The notes under the pieces are model-generated. The model worked only from the letters and a program-made list of their open reading frames with translations, was not told the DNA's origin and searched no databases. Both the position numbers and the translations under genes were made by a program. Of a stretch of DNA of 64,000 nt, positions 42,911-54,907 are shown in pieces (position 1 is the stretch's first letter; each line of letters starts with the position of its first letter). Location: NCBI RefSeq assembly GCF_009937765.1, contig NZ_CP047089.1:310001-374000 (forward strand). The letters are read 5' to 3'. The DNA is from Bacillus pumilus. GTDB lineage: Bacteria > Bacillota > Bacilli > Bacillales > Bacillaceae.

Positions 42911-43441
42911 ATGATACATAAAAGATTGAAATATTTTCTGTGGTACTACTCTATCTACTGTATTTTGCTGATAGGTACAGGGATTTATCTTGGGAATATA
43001 GTCAACAAAGATTTATTTGAAGCCACACCGCCAACATCGGGCCAGGAATTTATGTCTGTAGTCCTACAACATAACTTAACGAACTTTGCAATGTATTTAC
43101 TAGGTTTCTTGTTGTCGCCTTTATTTCAAATAATGGATTTTGGAGGTTCTTCCTTCGTTATTACGATGGGTTTTAGAACACTAGGAGCACAAGAAGCTTT
43201 AAGTAAACTAATTCCTCATGGGCTATTAGAATTTCCAAATATGTTGTTTTATCAAGGAATAAGCCAGTATGTGCTTTTCACCCTCATTTATACGAAATCA
43301 ATGAAAGCCGCTTTAGGTGTCATGAAAAAAATGATTCCTTATTATCTACTATCGTTAGTCATCCTAATAATCGCTGCTTTTATTGAAGGATATGATTCTT
43401 TATTATTTTCTATCATGATCAATCATAGATGGTTTTATTGA
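42911..43441 (+). CDS. SpoIIM/DUF95-family membrane protein of the bacteriocin cluster
   Basis: A 176-residue protein with about five membrane spans. The segment LIPHGLLEFPNMLFYQGISQYV is the DUF95 (stage II sporulation M-like) signature, a constant component of circular bacteriocin operons needed for production and immunity. GAGGAGG precedes the ATG. Confidence 0.85.
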   Translation: MIHKRLKYFLWYYSIYCILLIGTGIYLGNIVNKDLFEATPPTSGQEFMSVVLQHNLTNFAMYLLGFLLSPLFQIMDFGGSSFVITMGFRTLGAQEALSKLIPHGLLEFPNMLFYQGISQYVLFTLIYTKSMKAALGVMKKMIPYYLLSLVILIIAAFIEGYDSLLFSIMINHRWFY

Positions 43442-43471
43442 AGACTCTATAAGACGGAGAAGGGGATTCAA

Positions 43472-44086
43472 GTGGGATTAGAATTTGTAGAATGTACGAA
43501 GAAGTTCAAAAACAATACCATACTAGATAAAGTGAATTTTTCAATTCCAACAGGCCTCTTTCATTTAGTGGGACGAAATGGTGCAGGTAAAAGCACTCTC
43601 CTTAAAATGCTAGCTGGTCTAGATAAGAGATACTCTGGGGATATTGAGACAAACAAAGAATCGACTCTTTATTTAAATGTTGATCCAATTGGCATTCATC
43701 CATTTACAATTAGAGAAAACCTAGAGATTCTGTGGAATACCTTTCATATTGTACCGACTGAAGAACAATTGGGTATTGTGAATGATTTTTTTGATGGTAA
43801 CCTAGATGGTTCGTATAGCAGAGCATCTACGGGTATGAAAGCGAAGGTAGGATTATCTTTATTGTTCGTAAAAGATTGGAAAACCATTCTAATTGACGAA
43901 ACTATGTCATCTCTAGATTCAGAGAGTATAGATATGCTATCTGAGAGGCTAGTGAATCTTTCTATTAAAAAAATTTCCACCATCATATATGTTTCCCATA
44001 GCATGGTGAATAAACGCTTAAACGATCATTCAAGCATTATGAGTATAGGGGATGGGAGGCTATTATGGAACAACGTCCAAGAATAA
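43472..44086 (+). CDS. ABC transporter ATPase of the bacteriocin cluster
   Basis: A 204-residue ATPase. Walker A is GRNGAGKS; the signature motif is the divergent YSRASTGMKAK; Walker B is KTILIDETMSSLD; the switch His is in YVSHSM. It starts with GTG after GAAGGGGA. It is short for the family but has all core motifs. It should power the export or immunity complex with the flanking membrane proteins. Confidence 0.88.
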   Translation: MGLEFVECTKKFKNNTILDKVNFSIPTGLFHLVGRNGAGKSTLLKMLAGLDKRYSGDIETNKESTLYLNVDPIGIHPFTIRENLEILWNTFHIVPTEEQLGIVNDFFDGNLDGSYSRASTGMKAKVGLSLLFVKDWKTILIDETMSSLDSESIDMLSERLVNLSIKKISTIIYVSHSMVNKRLNDHSSIMSIGDGRLLWNNVQE

Positions 44087-44568
44087 CATCACTGATATCA
44101 TTAATCATTTTTATTATGGCGAATTATTATTTCGTTACTTTTGCTATTGAATTGAATGGCTACATTTCGAAACTAGATGATTTAAGAGCTTTGTTAGAGG
44201 ATATGCCTTATGAAACGATGCTGAATCTAATTGTTGTCATTACAACAATTCTCACCAGTATCAGTCTCTTAGTACAATATCTCATCGCTAAATTCTTATT
44301 AATGCTCTTTTCTCCAGAGGTTAAGGGTCATTTGTTTTATGCTCTAATTCCTAAGATTATCATTATGTTTATTAATGTAATATGTATGGGGATCTTGCAA
44401 ATACAAAGCTTATGGCTGTACCTCTTCACGGCACTTATAGGAGCAGTGTTCATCTTATTCTTTTTTCAATATAAAAAAGCGAACTGGAAAGCATCGATTC
44501 TCTTTGCGGCACCATTTATTATCGATGCTCTCATTTCCTTAGGAAAAGAAATAGTCGCTGTAATGTAA
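44065..44568 (+). CDS. Membrane protein, probable permease partner of the bacteriocin ABC ATPase
   Basis: A 167-residue protein with four or five membrane spans. Its ATG lies inside the last codons of the ATPase gene with GGGAGG 5 nt upstream. Overlap and topology indicate the membrane half of the transporter, or an immunity protein. Family not recognised. Confidence 0.78.
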   Translation: MEQRPRITSLISLIIFIMANYYFVTFAIELNGYISKLDDLRALLEDMPYETMLNLIVVITTILTSISLLVQYLIAKFLLMLFSPEVKGHLFYALIPKIIIMFINVICMGILQIQSLWLYLFTALIGAVFILFFFQYKKANWKASILFAAPFIIDALISLGKEIVAVM

Positions 44569-44681
44569 TGAATAATAAGTAGAGCATGAACTTTTAAGTG
44601 AAACAAAGCTTGCGAAAAGAGTAACGGTATTCGCATAAAAGTGAATTCAAGGTAATTTGAGAAAAAGGTTTTATTTTCATT

Positions 44682-44722
44682 AAAGGTACACGTCAACTAA
44701 ACCCGTTGACGTGTACCTTTTT
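44682..44722 (+). terminator. Strong terminator closing the bacteriocin operon
   Basis: A perfect 16-bp stem (AAAGGTACACGTCAAC with its complement at 44705-44720), 7-nt loop and T run. Confidence 0.93.
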
Positions 44723-45007
44723 ATACGCTTTATAATAAATGGACAATCACATTTTTTCGTATGGAATGAATAGAACGTCATATAAAAAGCATGCCGGACA
44801 CAAAAGTTAGACCCATTTTACCCAAATGAAGAACCATTAGGTGAGCCCCTTGAGAAAAAATCAAAAATTAACATGATTAAAGGTGGCATAAACTCCCCTA
44901 ATTTGTTTATAATGAGAGGTATGGTTTGTCGTAAAAATAAGGGATAAACACTTATTATTTCACTGATAAATGGATACATACATGTAATAGAAAGGGAGTG
45001 TCTGACC
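44723..45007. other. Intergenic region before rpoE
   Basis: It holds a consensus -10 (TATAAT at 44908-44913) with a poor -35, the likely rpoE promoter. A plus-strand frame open from 44774 to 44944 reads in a protein-like way (LDPFYPNEEPLGEPLEKKSK) but has no start signal and may be a remnant or chance. Confidence 0.4.
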
Positions 45008-45547
45008 TTGAGTTTGAAAGAATACTCACAGGAGCAGCTCAAGCACATGTCTTTAGTTGAACTTGCTTATGAAATTTTCAGAGACAGCAAAACACCGATT
45101 ACGTTTTCCGAGTTAATAGATGAAATGGTCCGTTTACAAGGAATTCAAAAATCTGATCTTGATGATCGCCTTGCTCAATTTTATACAGACTTAAATATAG
45201 ATGGCCGCTTTATTTCGTTAGGTGATCAGAGATGGGGACTTCGCAGCTGGTATCCAGTTGATCAAATCGAAGAAGAAGTTCAGCCAGCTGTGAAAACAAA
45301 AGCGAAAAAGAAAAAAACAAAAGCAGCTGTCGTTGAAGAAGACTTCGATGAAATTGAAGAGGAAGAGGAAATCGAAGAGCTTGAAGAAGACCTTGATCTT
45401 GTTGAAGACGACGATGATCTCGACCTAGACGATGATGAGGAAATCGAGGAAGAGATAGAAGACTTCGACGAAGATGATGACGAAGATGATGACGGCTTAA
45501 CAGAAATTGACGAAGACGATTTAGACGATAATGAGGAAGAGAAATAA
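45008..45547 (+). CDS. rpoE: RNA polymerase delta subunit RpoE
   Basis: A 179-residue protein. The folded N-terminal domain (HARE-HTH type, ending in LGDQRWGLRSWYP) is followed by a short lysine patch and an unstructured tail of about 75 mostly Asp/Glu residues. Delta displaces nucleic acids from RNA polymerase and speeds recycling. The start is TTG, 10 nt after AAAGGGAG. Confidence 0.95.
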   Translation: MSLKEYSQEQLKHMSLVELAYEIFRDSKTPITFSELIDEMVRLQGIQKSDLDDRLAQFYTDLNIDGRFISLGDQRWGLRSWYPVDQIEEEVQPAVKTKAKKKKTKAAVVEEDFDEIEEEEEIEELEEDLDLVEDDDDLDLDDDEEIEEEIEDFDEDDDEDDDGLTEIDEDDLDDNEEEK

Positions 45548-45585
45548 CCCTCATAAACCGGTCCTTAAAACAGGACAAAACCGTC

Positions 45586-45700
45586 TTGACTTTCGAGAGC
45601 GAACTATGTAGTATGTATTTTGGGCTCTCTAAAAAGAGTACGTAAAGATACGTTCATTTACGCTCCCTTTCATTTATTTGAAAGGGAGCTTTCTTATTTT
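45586..45700 (+). promoter_or_regulatory. pyrG promoter and CTP-sensing attenuator
   Basis: TTGACT, 17 nt, TAGTAT (45609-45614), then a start point at GGGCTC (45622). A terminator hairpin follows: GCTCCCTTTCA (45662-45672) with TGAAAGGGAGC (45679-45689) and a T-rich tail. In B. subtilis low CTP makes polymerase add extra G residues at the GGGC start; the poly-G pairs with the C/U-rich left arm and prevents termination. All needed elements are present. Confidence 0.9.
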
Positions 45701-45713
45701 TCAAGAGATTTAG

Positions 45714-47393
<1,680 letters not shown>

Positions 47394-47397
47394 AACA

Positions 47398-47434
47398 AAA
47401 AACTGCCGAGAGAATGATCTTCTCGGCAGTTTTT
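47398..47434. terminator. Bidirectional terminator between pyrG and ywjG
   Basis: AAAAAACTGCCGAGA pairs with TCTCGGCAGTTTTTT. Confidence 0.92.
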
Positions 47435-47965
47435 TTATTCATATTCCTCAACGATTTCTTTCAAAGTAAACGATAGAGCGTGGTAGACGTATAAACATGT
47501 CATTAAAGCAGGGTAACCGAACCTTGTCCCGTCATCAGCAGGCACAAGCGGCTTCTTAAGCTGAAAATCAATATGGACATCACAATGCTCTTCAATCATG
47601 GACGGCTCCTTTTGTGCGGGCCCGACACCAACAACAGGCGTCCCTTGCGCGTGCAGCTCTTTTACAAGAGATTGAATCTCCTCGTCTTCTGGTTCTGAAT
47701 AAAATAGTAGCACTCTATCGCTTGGATGAAGCAAGCTGCGCTCTGCTTGATCAAGCGGCAGTACTTTCGCACCTGGAAATGGCTCCTTGCTTTCAGTTGC
47801 CTCTAGGGCTACAGCAGCCAGTTCATTCTTTCCGTGAAAATAAACACCATGTCCACTGACAACGGCCTGTGCAAGAAGGCGTGCACCATCCTCGATCGCT
47901 TCAGCCTGCTTTTCTCCAATACGTGAAAAAATACCTGATAACTGAGTCGTGAAAATTTTTAACAA
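47435..47965 (-). CDS. ywjG: DUF2529 protein YwjG
   Basis: A 176-residue SIS-like alpha/beta protein: a helical start, GHGVYFHGKNELAAVALEA, and VLLFYSEPEDEE. Sugar-phosphate-binding (SIS) folds often show this layout; function unknown. Convergent with pyrG and divergent from spo0F as in B. subtilis. Confidence 0.85.
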   Translation of the reverse strand: MLKIFTTQLSGIFSRIGEKQAEAIEDGARLLAQAVVSGHGVYFHGKNELAAVALEATESKEPFPGAKVLPLDQAERSLLHPSDRVLLFYSEPEDEEIQSLVKELHAQGTPVVGVGPAQKEPSMIEEHCDVHIDFQLKKPLVPADDGTRFGYPALMTCLYVYHALSFTLKEIVEEYE

Positions 47966-48064
47966 GACGGATTTCCTCCTTCGGTCAGATCATTTTATAA
48001 TAGAATATAAAGAGAATATTAGGAAAAATGCTCAGAAAATGTCGTAAAGTAAACTATTATAAAT

Positions 48065-48092
48065 AAAGGAAATGTGAAAATCAAACAGAATT
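48065..48092 (+). promoter_or_regulatory. SigH promoter of spo0F
   Basis: AAAGGAAAT and ACAGAAT are separated as in the SigH consensus RnAGGAwWW-N11-12-RnnGAAT. TGTCGTAA at 48040-48047 upstream resembles a 0A box with one mismatch. Both agree with known Spo0A and SigH control of spo0F. Confidence 0.75.
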
Positions 48093-48145
48093 ATTTAACA
48101 ACAGCTCTTTTTATGGCGAAAAATGAAAGCAATGGGGTGTAACAG

Positions 48146-48520
48146 ATGAATGAGAAAATTTTAATTGTCGATGATCAATATGGTATTAGAATATTGTTGA
48201 ATGAAGTGTTTCATAAAGAAGGTTATCAAACCTTCCAAGCAGCCAATGGGCTTCAGGCGTTAGATATTGTGAAAAATCATAGACCAAACCTTGTGTTGCT
48301 TGATATGAAGATTCCCGGAATGGATGGAATTGAAATTTTAAAACGCATGAAATTAATTGATGAAGACATCCGTGTCATCATTATGACAGCCTATGGCGAA
48401 TTAGACATGATCCAAGAATCCAAAGAACTCGGTGCTTTGACGCACTTTGCGAAACCTTTTGATATTGATGAGATCAGAGATGCTGTCAAAGAATACTTGC
48501 CGCTCGAAACAAACGGTTAG
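48146..48520 (+). CDS. spo0F: Sporulation phosphorelay response regulator Spo0F
   Basis: A 124-residue single-domain receiver. The acidic pair is in ILIVDDQYG, the phosphorylated Asp54 in [13 protein letters not shown], the Thr in IIMTAYGEL and the Lys in FAKPFDIDE. It carries phosphate from KinA-E to Spo0B and is dephosphorylated by Rap phosphatases. Essentially identical in layout to the B. subtilis protein. Confidence 0.97.
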   Translation: MNEKILIVDDQYGIRILLNEVFHKEGYQTFQAANGLQALDIVKNHRPNLVLLDMKIPGMDGIEILKRMKLIDEDIRVIIMTAYGELDMIQESKELGALTHFAKPFDIDEIRDAVKEYLPLETNG

Positions 48521-48548
48521 ATGGAAATGATTGAATCGAGTCATTCTG

Positions 48549-48577
48549 TTGCCGATTTGTCGAATAATTGGTATCCT
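48549..48577 (+). promoter_or_regulatory. fbaA promoter with embedded 0A box
   Basis: TTGCCG (48549-48554), 17 nt, TATCCT (48572-48577). The spacer contains TTTGTCGAA (48556-48564), a consensus 0A box, so phosphorylated Spo0A could repress the gene. Confidence 0.5.
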
Positions 48578-48698
48578 AGATAAGAAGAAGAAAGCGATCT
48601 GACTTTGAAAGTTTACATATGGCGAGAAATTCTGGTCATGCTAGGGTGGAGAGCTTTTTTTAGTAAGCAAATTAGCTACATAGGGAGGATTTTTCATC

Positions 48699-49556
48699 AT
48701 GCCTTTAGTTTCAATGACAGAAATGTTGAAAGACGCAAAGGAAAAAGGTTACGCTGTTGGACAGTTTAACTTAAATAATTTAGAATTCACGCAAGCGATT
48801 TTACTAGCTGCTGAAGAAGAGAAATCTCCAGTTATCTTAGGAGTATCTGAAGGAGCAGGACGCTACATGGGCGGCTTCAAAACAGTTGTCGCAATGGTTA
48901 AAGCGTTAATCGAAGAATATAATGTAACAGTTCCTGTTGCGATTCATTTAGATCACGGTTCAAGCTTTGAATCTTGTGCAAAAGCAATCCATGCAGGATT
49001 TACTTCTGTCATGATCGATGCTTCTCACCATCCATTCGATGAGAACGTAGCAACAACTGCGAAAGTAGTTGAGCTTGCACATTTCCATGGTGTATCTGTA
49101 GAAGCTGAGCTTGGAACTGTTGGCGGACAAGAAGATGACGTCATCGCTGAGGGCGTTATTTATGCTGATCCAAAAGAGTGCCAAGAGCTTGTAGAACGTA
49201 CTGGCATTGACTGCCTTGCACCTGCATTAGGTTCAGTTCATGGTCCATACAAAGGTGAACCAAACCTTGGCTTCACTGAAATGGAAGAAATTGGTAAAAT
49301 GACAGGTCTTCCACTTGTTCTTCATGGCGGAACAGGTATCCCAACTGCTGACATCAAGCGCTCAATTTCACTTGGTACAGCAAAAATCAATGTAAACACT
49401 GAAAACCAAATTGCTTCTGCGAAAGCAGTACGCGAAACACTTGCTGCAAAAACAGAAGAGTATGATCCACGTAAATATCTTGGACCAGCTCGTGACGCAA
49501 TTAAAGCGACTGTTATCGGCAAAATGCGTGAATTTGGTTCTTCTAACCAAGCATAA
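48699..49556 (+). CDS. fbaA: Class II fructose-1,6-bisphosphate aldolase
   Basis: A 285-residue zinc aldolase of glycolysis and gluconeogenesis. Metal and substrate residues are in HLDHGSSFE (Asp and His), [25 protein letters not shown] and VLHGGTGIP. Strong AGGAGG 9 nt before the ATG. Confidence 0.95.
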   Translation: MPLVSMTEMLKDAKEKGYAVGQFNLNNLEFTQAILLAAEEEKSPVILGVSEGAGRYMGGFKTVVAMVKALIEEYNVTVPVAIHLDHGSSFESCAKAIHAGFTSVMIDASHHPFDENVATTAKVVELAHFHGVSVEAELGTVGGQEDDVIAEGVIYADPKECQELVERTGIDCLAPALGSVHGPYKGEPNLGFTEMEEIGKMTGLPLVLHGGTGIPTADIKRSISLGTAKINVNTENQIASAKAVRETLAAKTEEYDPRKYLGPARDAIKATVIGKMREFGSSNQA

Positions 49557-49570
49557 TTTGATGAGAACCG

Positions 49571-49598
49571 AAAGCCGCCTGAGTCACAGGCGGTTTTC
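49571..49598 (+). terminator. Terminator-like hairpin after fbaA
   Basis: CCGCCTG and CAGGCGG with a 5-nt loop and TTTT; moderate strength. Confidence 0.7.
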
Positions 49599-49652
49599 TC
49601 CATATCTTGAGAAAGCGCAATCAAATTTACATTTCAGACAATTTATTGATAG

Positions 49653-50306
<654 letters not shown>

Positions 50307-50310
50307 GTGA

Positions 50311-50352
50311 TTGTGGCAGGCAGGATTGTCTCCTGTTTGCCGCAGTTTTTCT
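50311..50352 (+). terminator. Terminator of tal
   Basis: TGGCAGGCAGGA pairs with TCCTGTTTGCCG (with G-U pairs), followed by TTTTTCTT. Confidence 0.75.
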
Positions 50353-50553
50353 TAAAAACGCTAAGAAATGTTTTGTGCAAAGAAGAGAACATCACAGCCT
50401 CGCAAAGCTTCGATTATTTTTCTTCCGACAAATTTCGTTTAACCTGTATTCTTTCTCTTGATATTGGCTAAATTTTGGACAAGACCTTTTAAAGCGCGAC
50501 ATCCACAAACAGTATAACTCCAACAGTGATCTTCTTTAAGAAGGGAGACAAAT

Positions 50554-51843
50554 ATGGAAAAGTTAAACATTGCCGGCGGTGACCCCTTACGCGGGACCGT
50601 ACATATTAGTGGTGCGAAAAATAGTGCAGTGGCACTGATTCCTGCCACGATTCTCGCTGATTCTCCAGTAACGATTGAGGGCCTTCCGCATATTTCAGAT
50701 ATTGACACATTACGAGATCTGTTAGAAGAGATTGGCGGAAAGGTCACATTTGAAAAAGGCGAAATGGTCGTCAATCCTGCTTCCATGATCAGTATGCCGC
50801 TTCCTAATGGAAAAGTGAAGAAACTGCGTGCGTCTTATTATTTAATGGGCGCTATGCTGGGAAGATTCAAGCAGGCTGTCATTGGGCTGCCAGGAGGATG
50901 CCACTTAGGACCTAGGCCGATTGATCAGCATATCAAAGGGTTTGAAGCACTCGGAGCCGAGGTGACAAACGAGCAGGGTGCGATTTATTTGCGCGCTGAA
51001 AAATTAGTTGGAGCCCGTATTTACCTTGATGTGGTCAGTGTAGGTGCGACCATCAATATCATGCTGGCAGCTGTACTGGCTGAAGGAAAAACGTTAATTG
51101 AAAATGCCGCAAAAGAACCCGAAATTATTGATGTAGCCACATTGCTTGCGAGCATGGGAGCCAAAATCAAAGGTGCGGGTACTGATGTGATTCGAATCGA
51201 AGGTGTAGGATCTCTTCATGGCTGTAAGCATTCCATCATCCCTGATCGTATAGAAGCAGGCACTTTTTTAATTGCCGGTGCTGCGATGGGAGATGAAGTT
51301 GTACTTGATAATGTGATCCCAACTCATTTAGAATCAATTACGGCGAAACTTAGAGAGATGGGGTTCACCATTGAAACAAGCAACGATCAAATGCTGATCG
51401 TTGGCAGAAACGAAGGACTCAAGCCTGTCGATATTAAAACCCTTGTGTATCCGGGCTTTCCAACGGACCTTCAGCAGCCGATGACGGCGCTGTTAACAAA
51501 GGCGAAAGGCACGAGTGTGGTCACAGATACGATCTACTCAGCCCGCTTTAAGCATATTGACGAATTGCGTCGAATGGGTGCAAACATGAAGGTCGAAGGA
51601 AGATCTGCCATTATTACTGGACAAACGCAGCTTCAAGGAGCAAAGGTGAAGGCAAGTGACCTACGTGCAGGTGCTTGTCTCGTGGTTGCAGGGTTAATGG
51701 CAGACGGTGTGACCGAAATCACAGGGCTTGAACATATAGACAGAGGATATAGTTTGCTTGAGAAGAAGCTTGAAGGCTTGGGTGCAACCATCTGGCGTGA
51801 AAAGCTGAGTGACCAAGAAATAGAAGAACTTCAAAATTCATAA
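50554..51843 (+). CDS. murAB: UDP-N-acetylglucosamine 1-carboxyvinyltransferase MurAB (MurZ)
   Basis: A 429-residue enzyme adding enolpyruvate to UDP-GlcNAc, the first committed step of murein synthesis and the target of fosfomycin. The catalytic Cys is in [26 protein letters not shown] at the start and [15 protein letters not shown] near the end are family segments. It is the second MurA paralog of bacilli, found at this locus. Confidence 0.95.
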   Translation: MEKLNIAGGDPLRGTVHISGAKNSAVALIPATILADSPVTIEGLPHISDIDTLRDLLEEIGGKVTFEKGEMVVNPASMISMPLPNGKVKKLRASYYLMGAMLGRFKQAVIGLPGGCHLGPRPIDQHIKGFEALGAEVTNEQGAIYLRAEKLVGARIYLDVVSVGATINIMLAAVLAEGKTLIENAAKEPEIIDVATLLASMGAKIKGAGTDVIRIEGVGSLHGCKHSIIPDRIEAGTFLIAGAAMGDEVVLDNVIPTHLESITAKLREMGFTIETSNDQMLIVGRNEGLKPVDIKTLVYPGFPTDLQQPMTALLTKAKGTSVVTDTIYSARFKHIDELRRMGANMKVEGRSAIITGQTQLQGAKVKASDLRAGACLVVAGLMADGVTEITGLEHIDRGYSLLEKKLEGLGATIWREKLSDQEIEELQNS

Positions 51844-51875
51844 GGCTTTGACTGTGAGAGGAGATTTGGACAAAA

Positions 51876-52841
51876 ATGGAAAGAAGTTTATCGATGGAAC
51901 TAGTACGGGTGACAGAAGCAGCTGCATTAAAATCTGCTCGTTGGATGGGAAGAGGATTAAAAGACGAAGCAGATGATGCTGCAACAAGTGCAATGCGTGA
52001 TGTATTTGATACCATTCCGATGAAAGGAACAGTGGTCATTGGCGAGGGGGAAATGGACGAAGCACCAATGCTTTATATTGGGGAAAAGCTTGGGAACGGA
52101 TACGGACCTCGTGTGGATGTAGCTGTTGATCCTTTAGAAGGAACAAATATTGTGGCAAGCGGCGGCTGGAATGCCTTAGCTGTTATTGCGGTGGCAGATC
52201 ATGGCAACTTGCTGAATGCACCTGATATGTACATGGATAAGATCGCAGTAGGTCCAGAAGCGGTAGGCTGCATCGACATTGAAGCGCCTGTCATTGACAA
52301 TCTTCGTGCTGTAGCAAAAGCAAAAAACAAAGATATTGAAGATGTGGTTGCAACGATTTTAAACAGAGATCGACATGAGAAAATCATTGCTGAACTGAGA
52401 GAAGCAGGAGCAAGAATCAAACTGATCGATGATGGTGACGTTGCAGGAGCCATTAATACAGCATTTGATCATACAGGTGTTGATATTCTATTTGGTTCAG
52501 GCGGAGCGCCAGAAGGTGTCCTTTCTGCTGTTGCGTTAAAGGCACTTGGTGGTGAAATCCACGGAAAGCTTCTTCCTCAAAGTGAAGAAGAACTCAGACG
52601 CTGTGAGAAAATGGGGCTGGATGTTGGCAAAGTCTTAAGAATGGAAGACCTCGTGAAAGGCGACGACGCCATTTTTGCAGCGACTGGTGTAACAGACGGT
52701 GAGCTATTAAAAGGTGTTCAATTCAAAGGCTCTGTTGGAACAACACATAGTGTTGTGATGCGTGCGAAATCAGGTACAGTTCGTTTCGTAGATGGCAGAC
52801 ACAGCTTAAAGAAAAAACCGAATCTTGTCATTCGTCCGTAA
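51876..52841 (+). CDS. glpX: Class II fructose-1,6-bisphosphatase GlpX
   Basis: A 321-residue phosphatase (YwjI) used in gluconeogenesis. The metal-binding and substrate segments [15 protein letters not shown] and [13 protein letters not shown] are intact. It follows murAB by 32 bases. With fbaA and tal it forms a sugar-phosphate block. Confidence 0.94.
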   Translation: MERSLSMELVRVTEAAALKSARWMGRGLKDEADDAATSAMRDVFDTIPMKGTVVIGEGEMDEAPMLYIGEKLGNGYGPRVDVAVDPLEGTNIVASGGWNALAVIAVADHGNLLNAPDMYMDKIAVGPEAVGCIDIEAPVIDNLRAVAKAKNKDIEDVVATILNRDRHEKIIAELREAGARIKLIDDGDVAGAINTAFDHTGVDILFGSGGAPEGVLSAVALKALGGEIHGKLLPQSEEELRRCEKMGLDVGKVLRMEDLVKGDDAIFAATGVTDGELLKGVQFKGSVGTTHSVVMRAKSGTVRFVDGRHSLKKKPNLVIRP

Positions 52842-52872
52842 TCTGAAAGCGGGTATTCATTACCCGCTTTTC
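52842..52872 (+). terminator. Terminator of glpX
   Basis: GAAAGCGGGTA and TACCCGCTTTT with loop TTCAT. Confidence 0.9.
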
Positions 52873-53205
52873 ATATAGGTGTCAAATGTATATCATTTTC
52901 TTTTTAAAGTTGAATATTCTCTGCAAATGAGGTAAAACTAAAGAGTGCTGCGAAATTTTCTGCGAATTTACTTCTTTTAAGCTTCAACAAGTTTAAATAC
53001 TGCCGCATCATGACGATATACTCATTATCCTTCTCTATGTTGACAAAGCTCAATTTCACATTGTTCCTATCTTTACGATAAAACGAGTGGGAGCGTTACC
53101 ATGAGAGCGAGGTCATTCCAACAAAAACGGAATTAAAAGCTAATCAAATACAATGGTCATGCATTTGTAATGAAATACATTGACTAGAAAAGTGTGGTGT
53201 CCATA
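52873..53205 (+). promoter_or_regulatory. Long leader region of rho
   Basis: About 330 bases without a gene. TTGAAT, 17 nt, TAAAAC near 52910-52940 is a possible promoter, which would give an untranslated leader of some 260 bases. Rho is autoregulated in B. subtilis by terminating in its own leader; no intrinsic hairpin is obvious here, so a similar mechanism is plausible. Confidence 0.4.
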
Positions 53206-54489
53206 TTGAAAGATGTTTCGATTTCATCTTTGGAAAATATGAAATTAAAAGAGCTGTATGAGTTAGCAAAAAAGTACAAAATCTCTTATTACAGCAAACT
53301 AACAAAAAAAGAATTGATTTTTGCCATCTTAAAGGCGAATGCTGAGCAAGAGGATCTCTTATTTATGGAAGGGGTTCTTGAAATTATTCAGTCTGAGGGA
53401 TTTGGTTTCTTAAGACCAATTAACTACTCTCCAAGTTCTGAAGACATTTATATTTCAGCTTCACAAATCAGACGTTTTGATTTACGAAACGGAGATAAGG
53501 TGTCTGGAAAGGTACGACCTCCAAAAGAGAATGAACGCTACTATGGCCTCCTTCATGTCGAAGCGGTAAATGGGGACGACCCAGAATCAGCTAAGGAACG
53601 TGTTCACTTTCCTGCACTCACGCCGCTATTCCCTGATCGTCAAATGATTCTCGAAACACAGCCTAATCACCTGTCTACTAGAATTATGGATATGATGGCG
53701 CCAGTTGGGTTTGGGCAGCGTGGTTTAATTGTTGCACCGCCTAAGGCTGGGAAAACCATTTTGCTCAAAGAAATTGCCAACAGCATTTCTGAAAATCACC
53801 CAGAGTCAGAGCTAATTGTCCTTTTAATTGACGAACGCCCAGAGGAAGTAACAGATATCGAACGTTCTGTTGCAGGGGATGTTGTTAGTTCAACCTTTGA
53901 CGAAGTACCGGAAAACCACATTAAAGTAGCAGAGCTTGTATTAGAGCGTGCCATGCGTCTTGTTGAACATAAGAAAGATGTCATCATCTTAATGGACAGC
54001 ATCACAAGGCTTGCTCGTGCATACAACCTTGTCATTCCGCCAAGCGGCCGAACGCTTTCCGGCGGTATTGATCCAGCGGCTTTCCACCGTCCAAAACGCT
54101 TCTTTGGTGCTGCGCGTAACATTGAAGAAGGCGGAAGCTTGACCATTTTAGCCACTGCGCTTGTTGATACAGGATCACGTATGGATGATGTGATTTATGA
54201 GGAATTTAAGGGAACGGGGAACATGGAGCTACATTTAGACCGCTCTCTGGCAGAAAGAAGAATTTTCCCAGCAATCGACATTCGTCGTTCTGGAACGAGA
54301 AAAGAAGAACTGCTTGTACCAAAAGAGCATCTTGATCGTTTATGGGCGATGAGAAAATCGATGTCAGATACACCTGACTTTGCTGAGAAGTTCATGCGCA
54401 AAATGAGAAAGACAAAGACAAACCAAGAATTTTTCGATATTTTAACGCAAGAATGGAAACAAGCGAACATGTCTGCATCTAGAAGATAG
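53206..54489 (+). CDS. rho: Transcription termination factor Rho
   Basis: A 427-residue hexameric RNA-dependent ATPase. An N-terminal Rho-N helical segment ([14 protein letters not shown]) is followed by the cold-shock-like RNA-binding domain ([14 protein letters not shown]), Walker A (APPKAGKT), Walker B ([13 protein letters not shown]), and Q/R-loop segments ([11 protein letters not shown]). The TTG at 53206 gives the same length as B. subtilis Rho; a GTG at 53194 is in frame. Confidence 0.96.
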   Translation: MKDVSISSLENMKLKELYELAKKYKISYYSKLTKKELIFAILKANAEQEDLLFMEGVLEIIQSEGFGFLRPINYSPSSEDIYISASQIRRFDLRNGDKVSGKVRPPKENERYYGLLHVEAVNGDDPESAKERVHFPALTPLFPDRQMILETQPNHLSTRIMDMMAPVGFGQRGLIVAPPKAGKTILLKEIANSISENHPESELIVLLIDERPEEVTDIERSVAGDVVSSTFDEVPENHIKVAELVLERAMRLVEHKKDVIILMDSITRLARAYNLVIPPSGRTLSGGIDPAAFHRPKRFFGAARNIEEGGSLTILATALVDTGSRMDDVIYEEFKGTGNMELHLDRSLAERRIFPAIDIRRSGTRKEELLVPKEHLDRLWAMRKSMSDTPDFAEKFMRKMRKTKTNQEFFDILTQEWKQANMSASRR

Positions 54490-54619
54490 CTTGTTGAAAA
54501 AATACATTTGCAATCATAGACTCACACTGTTATAATTTCATCATGTGCGTTTCAGAATTTATTCTGAGATATTAACTCTGTTTCCGAATTGGATTCAGGG
54601 CGGAAGGAGATGACAGTAG

Positions 54620-54820
<201 letters not shown>

Positions 54821-54831
54821 TAATAGATACA

Positions 54832-54867
54832 ATAAACAGGCAGGAATCCGTTCTTGCCTGTTTTTTT
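54832..54867 (+). terminator. Terminator of rpmE
   Basis: AAACAGGCA and TGCCTGTTT stem with seven T. Confidence 0.88.
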
Positions 54868-54907
54868 ACGTGGATTGATGGAACTTTAAAACGGGGGAGA
54901 AGACCTT

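Noticed and set aside
44788-44820. Possible insertion-sequence end (GCCGGACACAAAAGTTAGACC)-like bases before rpoE
   Set aside because: No matching inverted repeat, target duplication or transposase is visible in the island.
45210-45578. Open frame of 122 codons on the minus strand opposite rpoE
   Set aside because: It mirrors the acidic repeat tail of rpoE, giving an artificial His/Arg/Leu-rich product with no start signal.
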